Assembly (NCBI GenBank): GCA_027924025.1
Contig: AP026970.1
Location: 642,501 to 706,500 of the forward strand
Length of the DNA: 64,000 nucleotides
Direction: 5' to 3'
DNA from: Comamonadaceae bacterium OS-4
GTDB lineage: Bacteria; Pseudomonadota; Gammaproteobacteria; Burkholderiales; Burkholderiaceae_C
Each line of letters starts with the position of its first letter. Positions within the stretch are counted from its first letter, which is position 1. The translations under genes and the position numbers were made by a program. Positions 48,903-56,331 of this stretch are shown here, piece after piece. The notes below the pieces were generated by a model that saw nothing but the letters and a program-made list of their open reading frames with translations, did no database searches and was not told where the DNA came from.

Positions 48903-49685
48903 TCAGGTGACCGTGGCGGTGCGGGTCGCAATGCGCGCAGCGACATCGGCGCGGTAGTCAGCGCACACCGTCACCGGGTGGCCGTCTGCCCGGACCCGGC
49001 CTTGCTCGAGCCAGATCACCCGGTCAAAGTCTTGCAGGTGTTCCAGCACATGGGTGGACACGATGACCTGTTGCTCAACCCGGGCCAGATCGCTGTGCAG
49101 CAAGGCTTGGCTGGGCAGGTCCAGGCTGGCAAATGGCTCGTCCAGCAAGATCAGCGCGGGCTGGGTCAGCAGAATGGCCAGCCAGCACACATGCTGCCGC
49201 TGCCCCTGGCTGAGGCTGCTGATGGCGCGCTCGGCCCAGTCCGGCAAGCCGCGTGTCGCTAGAAAAGCGCGGGCTTGGGCGATGGCTTCGCGCCGGGGCA
49301 AGCCGGTGGCCGTCAAGCCCAGCGCGAGTTCTTCCTGGACGGTGGGGAAAACAATCTGGTCGTCCGGGTTCTGAAACATCATGCCCACCAGGTTGGGGCG
49401 CTGCGCATTGATGCGGTAGGCCGGCAGCCCTTGCACCGAAACGCTGCCGGTGTACGGGGCTTCCAAGCCGCAGGCCAAGCGGAACAAGCTGCTTTTACCC
49501 GCACCGTTGTCGCCGATAAGGCCGATGCGTGGTTCGTGCAGGTTCAGGGTCAGGTCGTCAAAAACCAGGGTGTTGCCCCGTTTCAGGCCGGCTTGGGTGA
49601 TGCTTAGCAAAAGGAGCGCCTTGGGAATCTGGTGGGGTGGTTCGGGGGAGCCTGTGAATATACCAATGCACCCGCCGAGGGCCAT
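48903..49685 (-). CDS. bioM: Energy-coupling factor ATPase BioM
   Basis: The 260-aa ABC ATPase has Walker A GDNGAGKSS (about residues 58-66), Q-loop MMFQNPDDQ, signature LSQGQRQ, Walker B ALILLDEPFASLD and the H-loop STH. It powers the BioMNY biotin importer. The ATG at 49685 gives ~28 residues before the ABC domain and leaves only 24 bp to the divergent liuE start. A shorter form from an internal TTG near 49610 would leave more room for a promoter. Confidence 0.9.
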   Translation of the reverse strand: MALGGCIGIFTGSPEPPHQIPKALLLLSITQAGLKRGNTLVFDDLTLNLHEPRIGLIGDNGAGKSSLFRLACGLEAPYTGSVSVQGLPAYRINAQRPNLVGMMFQNPDDQIVFPTVQEELALGLTATGLPRREAIAQARAFLATRGLPDWAERAISSLSQGQRQHVCWLAILLTQPALILLDEPFASLDLPSQALLHSDLARVEQQVIVSTHVLEHLQDFDRVIWLEQGRVRADGHPVTVCADYRADVAARIATRTATVT

Positions 49686-49709
49686 GCGGTTCGCGGTTTA
49701 ATACGAGCT

Positions 49710-50618
49710 ATGAACACACCTTCCCGCGTCAAGATCATTGATGTAGGCCCGCGTGACGGCCTGCAAAACGAAAAGCAACCGGTACCGGCGGCCATCAAGG
49801 TTGAATTGGTGCACCGCCTGCAGGCGGCCGGGCTGAAAGAGATTGAGGTCACCAGCTTTGTGTCTCCGAAATGGGTGCCGCAAATGGGCGACAACGCGGA
49901 GGTCATGGCGGGCGTGCAGCGCCAGGCCGGTGTGCGCTATTCGGTGCTCACACCCAATATGAAGGGCTATGAAGCTGCCGTCTCTAGCCGCCCGGATGAG
50001 ATCGTGGTTTTTGGTGCTGCCAGCGAGGCGTTCAGCCAAAAGAACATCAACTGCTCGATCGAGGAGAGCATCGAGCGCTTCCGCCCGGTGGCGCAGGCCG
50101 CCAAGGCGGCAGGTATTGCGGTGCGCGGCGCGATTTCGTGTGCGGTGGGCTGCCCTTATGAGGGCGACATTGCTCCGGAGCGGGTAGCCTTGGTCGCGCG
50201 GCTGATGCGCGACATCGGGGTGGAGCACGTGGGCGTGGCTGACACCATCGGTGTGGGTACCCCGCTCAAAGTGCAGCGCGCCCTGGATGCCACCTTGCAG
50301 TACTACAGCGTGGACGAGGTGTCCGGTCATTTTCACGACACCTATGGCATGGCATTGGCCAATACCTTGGCGACTTTGGAGATGGGTATCTGGCACTTTG
50401 ACACCTCGGTCGCCGGCCTGGGGGGCTGCCCTTATGCCAAGGGCGCGACCGGCAATGTGGCTTCTGAGGACGTGGTGTACATGCTGCACGGCATGGGCAT
50501 TGAAACCGGTATTGACCTGGACAAGCTGATTGACGCGGGCCAGTTCATCAGCGACTTTTTGGGGCGCAAACCGCATTCGCGCGCCGCCAACGCCTTGCTG
50601 GCCAAGCGCCTGGGCTGA
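49710..50618 (+). CDS. liuE: Hydroxymethylglutaryl-CoA lyase
   Basis: The enzyme splits HMG-CoA into acetoacetate and acetyl-CoA, the last leucine-specific step. The 302-aa TIM-barrel protein has VKIIDVGPRDGLQNE with the catalytic Arg-Asp, SFVSPKWVPQM, the metal-binding HFHDTYGMAL and the active-site cysteine loop GLGGCPYAKGATGN. The ATG at 49710 gives the family N-terminus; the frame continues upstream without a plausible start. It diverges from bioM and leads a three-gene cluster. Confidence 0.95.
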   Translation: MNTPSRVKIIDVGPRDGLQNEKQPVPAAIKVELVHRLQAAGLKEIEVTSFVSPKWVPQMGDNAEVMAGVQRQAGVRYSVLTPNMKGYEAAVSSRPDEIVVFGAASEAFSQKNINCSIEESIERFRPVAQAAKAAGIAVRGAISCAVGCPYEGDIAPERVALVARLMRDIGVEHVGVADTIGVGTPLKVQRALDATLQYYSVDEVSGHFHDTYGMALANTLATLEMGIWHFDTSVAGLGGCPYAKGATGNVASEDVVYMLHGMGIETGIDLDKLIDAGQFISDFLGRKPHSRAANALLAKRLG

Positions 50619-50626
50619 ACAACAAC

Positions 50627-51394
50627 ATGTGTGGAGCTGAATTGACTGAATTACCCGAAGGCGTGCAGCGCGTAGCGACTGCATTGCAAGACAAGAACCA
50701 TCCCCATGGACCGGTCATGCTCGATGGTGCGGCCCGCACCGCGCAGCAGGCGGCCGATGCCTTGGGCGTTGCCGTGGGGCAGATTGCCAAGAGCATCATC
50801 TTCAAGCGGGTGGAAGACGATGCCGCTGTGTTGGTGGTGACCTCCGGAGATCGCCGGGTCGATGAGGCCAAGGTAGCCGCTTTGGTGGGCCCGCTGGCGC
50901 GCGCCAACGCGGCCTTCGTCAAAGAGCGCACAGGCTTTTCGATCGGCGGCGTGAGTCCTGTGGCGCACGCCATGCCGGGCGTTACCCTGATTGACCGTGA
51001 GCTGTTCCGCTTCGAACAGGTGTGGGCGGCAGCTGGGCACCCGCACGGGGTGTTTCAGTTGCAGCCGCAAGATCTGGTGGCGCTGACCGGCGCGCCCGTG
51101 GCCGATGTGGTGGAGGCGCCGGAAGAAGAAAACGTGCTCGACACCCTGGCGCGTGAAAATGCTATCAAAATGCTAGCTGCTCGCGCACTGTCGGTGCCGG
51201 CTATGGCTGAAAACATTCCAAGTCCTTGTGTGAATGTGTGTCGCATGGACACCGGCAGCGGTTTGTGTGAAGGGTGTTTCCGGACGATTGAGGACATCCG
51301 TGAATGGGGCCGCAGCGACGATGCCGCCAAAAAAGCCATGTGGGTGCAGATCACCGAGCGCTTGCAGCAAACCCACCCGACCGCCTTTGCCTGA
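50627..51394 (+). CDS. YbaK-type aminoacyl-tRNA editing domain fused to DUF1289
   Basis: The 255-aa protein joins two normally separate proteins. Residues ~1-160 are a YbaK/EbsC-like aminoacyl-tRNA deacylase domain (DGAARTAQQAADALGVAVGQIAKSIIF, SGDRRVDEAKVA, GFSIGGVSPVAH). Residues ~200-255 are DUF1289, with cysteines in SPCVNVCRMD and GLCEGCFRTIEDIREW, probably binding metal. The link (about residues 178-190) is encoded by an AT-rich repeat (51158-51187). The editing domain would hydrolyse mischarged tRNA; the role of DUF1289 is unknown. Confidence 0.88.
   Translation: MCGAELTELPEGVQRVATALQDKNHPHGPVMLDGAARTAQQAADALGVAVGQIAKSIIFKRVEDDAAVLVVTSGDRRVDEAKVAALVGPLARANAAFVKERTGFSIGGVSPVAHAMPGVTLIDRELFRFEQVWAAAGHPHGVFQLQPQDLVALTGAPVADVVEAPEEENVLDTLARENAIKMLAARALSVPAMAENIPSPCVNVCRMDTGSGLCEGCFRTIEDIREWGRSDDAAKKAMWVQITERLQQTHPTAFA
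51158..51187 (+). repeat. AT-rich repeat, family D copy 8, at a fusion junction
   Basis: The segment AATGCTATCAAAATGCTAGC plus TGCTCGCGCA is one of the best-preserved copies and parallels the thiDE start copy (24749) and the reverse complement of the aceK copy (18504). It encodes NAIKMLAARA between two domains. Confidence 0.65.
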
Positions 51395-51402
51395 GGCTTT
51401 CT

Positions 51403-52044
51403 ATGAAGCAAATCACGTTTTACCTGGACTTCATCTCCCCTTACGCCTATTTGGCGTTTGAGGAATTGCCGCGCGCCTTGATGGGGCTCAGCTACAGCGT
51501 GCACTACAAGCCGGTGTTTTTGGGCGGCTTGCTGAAACACAACGCCGTTTTGGGGCCTGCCGAAGTGCCGCCCAAGCGCGAGTGGATTTACCGGCATGTG
51601 CAGTGGCTGGCCCGGCAGCAGGGGGTGGCGCTCGACTTTCCGGCCCAGCACCCGTTCAACCCCTTGGGCCTGCTGCGTTTGGCGATTGCCACCGGGCATG
51701 ACGGTTTGCCCAACCGGTATGTGTGCGAAACCTTGTTCAAACACGTTTGGCAAGGCGGCGCTGATGCGGCAGACCCTGCACGCTTGCAGGTGCTGACCGA
51801 TGCTTTGGCCCCCGCCCGCCTACCTGCGGACGACAGTGTGAAAGCCCAACTCAAACAGCACAGCGACGACGCAATTGCCGCACGGGTCTTTGGTGTGCCG
51901 AGTTTTGAGGTGGACGGACGGGTGTTCTGGGGGCTGGACGCCCTGCCGATGCTGCGCGCCTACCTCGAGGGTGATAGCTGGTTCGCATCGGCAGCTTGGG
52001 ATGACGTAAATGCCATCCCGTCTGCCATCCCCTTGCGGGGGTAG
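51403..52044 (+). CDS. 2-hydroxychromene-2-carboxylate isomerase-like DsbA-fold protein
   Basis: The 213-aa protein resembles HCCA isomerases, glutathione-dependent kappa-class GST relatives. It starts ITFYLDFISPYAYLAFEELPRAL, with the active-site Ser/Pro region, and ends with GVPSFEVDGRVFWGLDALPML. HCCA isomerases act in naphthalene breakdown, but no other aromatic degradation genes are here, so the true substrate is open. The ATG is 8 bp after the YbaK-DUF1289 gene. Confidence 0.87.
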   Translation: MKQITFYLDFISPYAYLAFEELPRALMGLSYSVHYKPVFLGGLLKHNAVLGPAEVPPKREWIYRHVQWLARQQGVALDFPAQHPFNPLGLLRLAIATGHDGLPNRYVCETLFKHVWQGGADAADPARLQVLTDALAPARLPADDSVKAQLKQHSDDAIAARVFGVPSFEVDGRVFWGLDALPMLRAYLEGDSWFASAAWDDVNAIPSAIPLRG

Positions 52045-52060
52045 TGCGGCTAGGCTTGTT

Positions 52061-53323
52061 TCAGTACGGGAACAGGCGGAAGCACAAAATCGCGACGATC
52101 GTCGGGGGCAGCGCTCCCATCAGCAAGCCCAGGGGCGAGATGGCACCTTCGTGGAAGGTGGATTTCAATATCGAGGCCCCTGCAGGGTTGGGTGCGTTGG
52201 CAATGATGGTCAAGCCACCGCCGGTGACCGCGCCGGTGAGCAACGCGTATTTGAATTCCGGGGTCAGCCCCTCGACGAGTGAGCCGAGATAGGTCAGTGC
52301 CGCGTTGTCGGTGATGGCTGTCAGGGCTGTCGCGCCGAAATACACCGTTGTCTCGTTCATGCTCAGTAGCAGGGGTTGCAGCCACCATTGCTGCATGCCA
52401 CCCAGAACGACCAGGCCCCCGAGGAAGAAGGCCACCAGCAAGCCCTCACGCAAAATCAGGCGCTCTTGCTGGTAAGCCGGGTAGGCCGCCACCACGCCCA
52501 TGAACAGCAAAAAGACGGCAATGAAGGCTGCAGGGTGGTGGGCAAAAATCACAATCGCCACCAGGAATGCCAGGTGCAAGCTCACCATCCATCCCTGTAC
52601 CCCGGTGTAGGGGGACTGGGTGGAGTAGGGCATGGTCTTGAGCTCTTTGGCATACAAGAAGGTGAGGACTCCCGCGTTGATAAACACCGCGACGGCAGCT
52701 TTCCAACCCACATGGGTGAGCATGTACACGATGTCCAGGTTCCATTTGGCCGCGACCATCAATACCGGCGGGGCGGCAAAGTGGGTCAGGGTGCCGCCGA
52801 TGGAGATGTTGACAAACAGCACCCCGAGTGCGGCGTATTGCAGGCGGCGAGAGGCTTTGGCAAAGACGGTGTCTTTCATTAAGAGCGCGGCCAGGGTCAT
52901 GGCCGCAGGCTCCGTGATGAAGGAGCCCAGCAAAGGCACGATGCCCAGTGCTGTGAAGAAAAACGCCATGGTCCGGTTCATCGGGAGAATCCGCACAATG
53001 GCCTGCACCGCGGCCGAGGACACTTGCAACACCGGTTTGCTCGCCGCCACCACCATGATGGCAAACACAAACAGGGGTTCGGTGAAGTTGCGGCTGTCGA
53101 GGTATTGCATCGCTGCAGCAAAGCCTTCCATGATGCCCATCAGGGTCATGAACATCATCGCCCACACGCCAAACACAATTTCCACCTCCGCCAACAAATG
53201 CCACACCCCGGCATGGGCTGGGCGTGTGTGGGCCAAGTGTTCAAAAAACTTGGTCGAAAAAGTGTGGATCAATGCCAGCGCAAACAGGCCTGCGGCCACG
53301 GCTTGCATGGTTGTGGGGTTCAT
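52061..53323 (-). CDS. Putative Na+/H+ antiporter-like membrane protein
   Basis: The 420-aa protein has about eleven hydrophobic segments and matches the group annotated 'putative Na+/H+ antiporter' (related to the ArsB/NhaD ion transporter fold). Conserved polar patches are GSFITEPAAMTLAALLM, SIGGTLTHFAAPPVLM and ATALTAITDNAALTYLGS, where the Asp/Asn pair lies in the middle of a membrane segment. Ion specificity is inferred only from the family. It converges on the HCCA isomerase gene (16 bp apart) and diverges from the MHS transporter gene. Confidence 0.8.
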   Translation of the reverse strand: MNPTTMQAVAAGLFALALIHTFSTKFFEHLAHTRPAHAGVWHLLAEVEIVFGVWAMMFMTLMGIMEGFAAAMQYLDSRNFTEPLFVFAIMVVAASKPVLQVSSAAVQAIVRILPMNRTMAFFFTALGIVPLLGSFITEPAAMTLAALLMKDTVFAKASRRLQYAALGVLFVNISIGGTLTHFAAPPVLMVAAKWNLDIVYMLTHVGWKAAVAVFINAGVLTFLYAKELKTMPYSTQSPYTGVQGWMVSLHLAFLVAIVIFAHHPAAFIAVFLLFMGVVAAYPAYQQERLILREGLLVAFFLGGLVVLGGMQQWWLQPLLLSMNETTVYFGATALTAITDNAALTYLGSLVEGLTPEFKYALLTGAVTGGGLTIIANAPNPAGASILKSTFHEGAISPLGLLMGALPPTIVAILCFRLFPY

Positions 53324-53651
53324 GGGTGGAGTTCTCTGTCGGGCCCCAGCGGGGCCCTCTGTGGAGCAAAGTTCGGGGGGATTGTAGGCAACCGGGCGCG
53401 ATCCAAGCCCATGAGTCAGCCTGACAAAAAGGCTTTTTGCGTGTCAGCAGATACCTCGCGGGTATACCCTCGAAATGGCAAAAATTGCCACTATGCGAAA
53501 AGCCCCTGCAGGGTTAGACCTTAATCTGTCAGAGCGGTGTCAGTTTGGCGCAAGCCAGCGTTGGTTTCGCGTCAGAGCAGGGTCAGTGGGGACTCCAAGA
53601 ATACGACCAAGCCTTCATGTCGGGGGCTGGACATAACGATTGGAGACAAAC
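53324..53651. promoter_or_regulatory. Divergent intergenic region with paired direct repeats
   Basis: The 328-bp gap between the antiporter and MHS transporter genes has no plausible gene. It holds a small hairpin with an adjoining T run (53418-53438) and an ATACC/GGTAT palindrome near 53450-53470. It also holds two direct repeats, GTCAGAGCGGTGTCAG (53528-53543) and GTCAGAGCAGGGTCAG (53571-53586). Their starts are 43 bp apart, about four helical turns, and they lie 66-124 bp before the transporter ATG. Confidence 0.5.
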
Positions 53652-55412
53652 ATGGCAAATGCAGCCGCACGTCCGATGTCGGCAGAAGAGAAGAAAGTTA
53701 TCTTCGCTTCGTCGCTCGGTACCGTTTTCGAGTGGTACGACTTTTACCTGTACGGTTCTTTGGCAGCCATCATTGCCAAACAGTTCTTCAGCGGACTGGA
53801 CGAAGGCTCTGCTTTCATCTTTGCGCTGTTGGCGTTTGCCGCCGGCTTTATCGTGCGTCCGTTCGGCGCGCTGGTATTCGGCCGTTTGGGCGACATGATC
53901 GGCCGCAAGTACACCTTCCTGGTGACTATCCTGATCATGGGCTTGTCCACCTTCATCGTGGGTTTGCTGCCTAACTACGCAGCCATCGGTGTAGCCGCTC
54001 CCGTCATCCTGATCGTCTTGCGCTTGCTGCAAGGTCTGGCCTTGGGTGGTGAGTACGGTGGCGCCGCAACTTACGTTGCGGAGCACGCGCCCCACGGCAA
54101 GCGTGGTGAATACACCGCGTGGATTCAAACCACTGCGACCCTGGGCCTGTTCCTGTCGTTGATGGTGATCTTGGGTACCCGTACCGCTATCGGCGAAGAC
54201 GCTTTTGCCGAGTGGGGCTGGCGCGTTCCGTTCCTGGTGTCCGTCATCATGCTCGGTATCTCGGTTTTCATCCGTTTGAGCATGAACGAGTCGCCCGCCT
54301 TCCAGAAAATGAAGTCTGAAGGCAAGACCTCCAAGGCGCCACTCTCTGAGTCGTTCGGCCAGTGGAAAAACCTGAAGATCGTGATCTTGGCCCTGATCGG
54401 CTTGGTGATGGGTCAGGCGGTGGTCTGGTACACCGGCCAGTTCTATGCGCTGTTCTTCTTGACACAAGCGTTGAAGGTGGATGGCCCGACCGCCAACATC
54501 ATGGTGGCGATCTCCTTGATCATTGCGACCCCGTTCTTCGTGGTGTTCGGTTCCTTGTCTGACAAGATTGGCCGCAAGAAGATCATCTTGGCCGGTTGCT
54601 TGTTGGGTGCCCTGTCGTACTTCCCCGTGTTCAAGATGTTGACCGAAGCGGCCAACCCTGACCTCGCCAAGGCCCAAGCCAATGCGCAAGTGACAGTGAC
54701 TGCCGACCCTGCGGAATGCTCCTTCCAGTTCAACCCCACCGGCACCAAGAAGTTCACAACAACTTGCGACATTGCCAAGCAGCGTTTGGCTGGCGCCTCC
54801 GTGTCGTATGAAAACGTAGTGGCTCCCGCCGGTACACCTGCCATCATCAAAGTGGGTGAGACAGTGGTAAACGTCAAGTACAGCGCGGAAGACATCGCTG
54901 CCGCCAAGGCCAAAGCCGAAGCCAAACTCGCTGAGTTGTCTGCTGCAAGCCCAGCCGATGAAAAAGCAGTGGCTGCTGCCAAGAAGTCGGTGGCTGACCT
55001 GAGCAACGAAAAGACTGCTGGCGCTACATTGCTGAGCTCCAACCTCGCTGCTGCGTTGAAGGCCGCTGGCTACCCAGCCAAGGCTGACATGGCCAAGTTC
55101 GACAAGGTCAAGGTCGTGATGATCCTCACCTACCTGGTGATCCTGGTCACCATGGTGTATGGTCCCATTGCCGCAATGCTGGTGGAAATGTTCCCGACCC
55201 GTATCCGCTACACCTCCATGAGCTTGCCCTACCACATCGGTAACGGTTGGTTCGGTGGCCTGATGCCTACGACCGCTTTTGCGATCGTGGCCCAGACCGG
55301 TAACATGTACAACGGTTTGTGGTACCCGATCATCATTGCCTCTGCGACCTTCGTGATTGGTTTGCTGTTTGTGAAAGAAACCAAAGACGTCGATATCTAC
55401 GCAGACGACTGA
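53652..55412 (+). CDS. MHS-family MFS transporter with a periplasmic loop domain
   Basis: The 586-aa protein belongs to the metabolite:H+ symporter family (ProP/KgtP/ShiA-like). It has SSLGTVFEWYDFYLYGSLAA, RPFGALVFGRLGDMIGRKYTF, GLALGGEYGGAATYVAEHAP and FGSLSDKIGRKK. A ~150-residue segment (about 335-484) is inserted after the ninth membrane helix, hence in the periplasm by MFS topology. It has two cysteines (AECSF and TTCDI) and an Ala/Lys-rich coiled-coil-like stretch. The substrate is probably a small organic acid or osmolyte. ATG 53652 follows GGAGA. Confidence 0.88.
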   Translation: MANAAARPMSAEEKKVIFASSLGTVFEWYDFYLYGSLAAIIAKQFFSGLDEGSAFIFALLAFAAGFIVRPFGALVFGRLGDMIGRKYTFLVTILIMGLSTFIVGLLPNYAAIGVAAPVILIVLRLLQGLALGGEYGGAATYVAEHAPHGKRGEYTAWIQTTATLGLFLSLMVILGTRTAIGEDAFAEWGWRVPFLVSVIMLGISVFIRLSMNESPAFQKMKSEGKTSKAPLSESFGQWKNLKIVILALIGLVMGQAVVWYTGQFYALFFLTQALKVDGPTANIMVAISLIIATPFFVVFGSLSDKIGRKKIILAGCLLGALSYFPVFKMLTEAANPDLAKAQANAQVTVTADPAECSFQFNPTGTKKFTTTCDIAKQRLAGASVSYENVVAPAGTPAIIKVGETVVNVKYSAEDIAAAKAKAEAKLAELSAASPADEKAVAAAKKSVADLSNEKTAGATLLSSNLAAALKAAGYPAKADMAKFDKVKVVMILTYLVILVTMVYGPIAAMLVEMFPTRIRYTSMSLPYHIGNGWFGGLMPTTAFAIVAQTGNMYNGLWYPIIIASATFVIGLLFVKETKDVDIYADD

Positions 55413-55429
55413 TCGGCTTCAAGTAGTGA

Positions 55430-55495
55430 GTGAGCGCCCCGGCGGGAGAAGCCGGGGCAATTTCCAAGCTCTCCGCTCCGGGGGGCTTTTTTTTT
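55430..55495 (+). terminator. Tandem hairpins ending the MHS transporter transcript
   Basis: A perfect 8-bp stem GCCCCGGC / GCCGGGGC (within 55435-55459) is followed by a second hairpin AAGCTCTCCG / CGGGGGGCTT (55467-55488, with G-T pairs) and a run of T. This is a rho-independent terminator. Confidence 0.85.
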
Positions 55496-55507
55496 GAAAG
55501 AAATGGT

Positions 55508-55681
55508 ATGTGGAAAATTGCGGTGGGTTTTGCAGTGTTTGCCGGTTTGGGCCTGTATGTGCTGAGCACTGGCGGTGACATCGATATGGGTGGCGAGAAA
55601 CACGGTGCAGACGCCATGCACTCCGAGGCTCCCGCACCTGCAGCCTCTGCGGCTGCACCTGCCGCAAGCGCGGCGAAATAA
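55508..55681 (+). CDS. 57-aa single-span membrane peptide
   Basis: The predicted peptide has one hydrophobic segment (residues ~3-20, IAVGFAVFAGLGLYVLST), then a short polar part with Asp/His and an Ala/Pro-rich tail (APAPAASAAAPAASAAK). It lies between the transporter terminator and the next gene. No family is recognised. The start at 55508 (MWKIAVGF) is chosen because it directly precedes the membrane segment; codon bias is strongly Ala/GC as in real genes here. Confidence 0.55.
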   Translation: MWKIAVGFAVFAGLGLYVLSTGGDIDMGGEKHGADAMHSEAPAPAASAAAPAASAAK

Positions 55682-55767
55682 GCCACGCTCGGCTAGGGAA
55701 AACGAGGGGGGCTTGCGGGCCCCTTTTCCTATGGGAATTCAAAGGCGGGGTCCTAAAATTCCGACCT

Positions 55768-56262
55768 ATGAAATTCACAAAAACAGACGTTGGACAAGCC
55801 GCATTTAAAGAAAGGTCGCCGCTTTTTTCTGCGCGGCAGCGATCTGCTTTTATTCTGTTTGATGGTCAAAAAACGGTCGATCAAGTCTTGCAGGCCACTG
55901 CAGGCATGGGCCTGGTGGCAGGTGATATCGACTACATGGTGGCGCAGGGCTTTTTGGCGCCCGTCCAAGTGACACCAGCAACAGCTTTGCCAGTGGCTGC
56001 TTCTGCCCCGTTGATAGAGCAGGCGGAAGATGCTGTCCTGTCAGTCGTACCCGTGAGCAACCGGACCCCGCAAGAGCGCTACAGCGATGCCAAACCCATC
56101 GCCACCCAGATCACCGCCAGTCTGGGTCTGCGTGGGTTCCTGTTGAACCTGGCCGTCGAGTCGGCCGCCGGTTTTGACGATTTGTTAGCTCTGTTGCCCA
56201 AGATCCAGAACGCCGCGGGCGTAAAGGCCTGCCGGGAGCTGGAACGTGCCCTGAAAGGGTAA
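55768..56262 (+). CDS. Hypothetical protein upstream of uvrA
   Basis: The 164-aa protein is soluble. Its N-terminal ~70 residues (RSPLFSARQRSAFILFDGQKTVDQVLQATAGMGLVAGDIDYMVAQGFLAP) look like a winged-helix-type fold. A Pro/Ala linker and a C-terminal helical part (TASLGLRGFLLNLAVESAAGFDDLLALLPKIQNAAG) follow. Function unknown. It ends 69 bp before uvrA and could be co-transcribed. Confidence 0.7.
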   Translation: MKFTKTDVGQAAFKERSPLFSARQRSAFILFDGQKTVDQVLQATAGMGLVAGDIDYMVAQGFLAPVQVTPATALPVAASAPLIEQAEDAVLSVVPVSNRTPQERYSDAKPIATQITASLGLRGFLLNLAVESAAGFDDLLALLPKIQNAAGVKACRELERALKG

Positions 56263-56331
56263 AGCCACAGGCCCCCCGTCGGGCGGGGAAAGCTCCCTAG
56301 AATGTCTCTCCCCACCTAGAGAGCATTCATC

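Noticed and set aside
49611-49709. BirA- or BioR-type operator between bioM and liuE
   Set aside because: I looked for TTGT.AAC-type and TTAT.TATAA-type palindromes and saw none convincing.
56263-56331. LexA/SOS box upstream of uvrA
   Set aside because: No CTGT-N8-ACAG-like palindrome is visible in the 69-bp leader.
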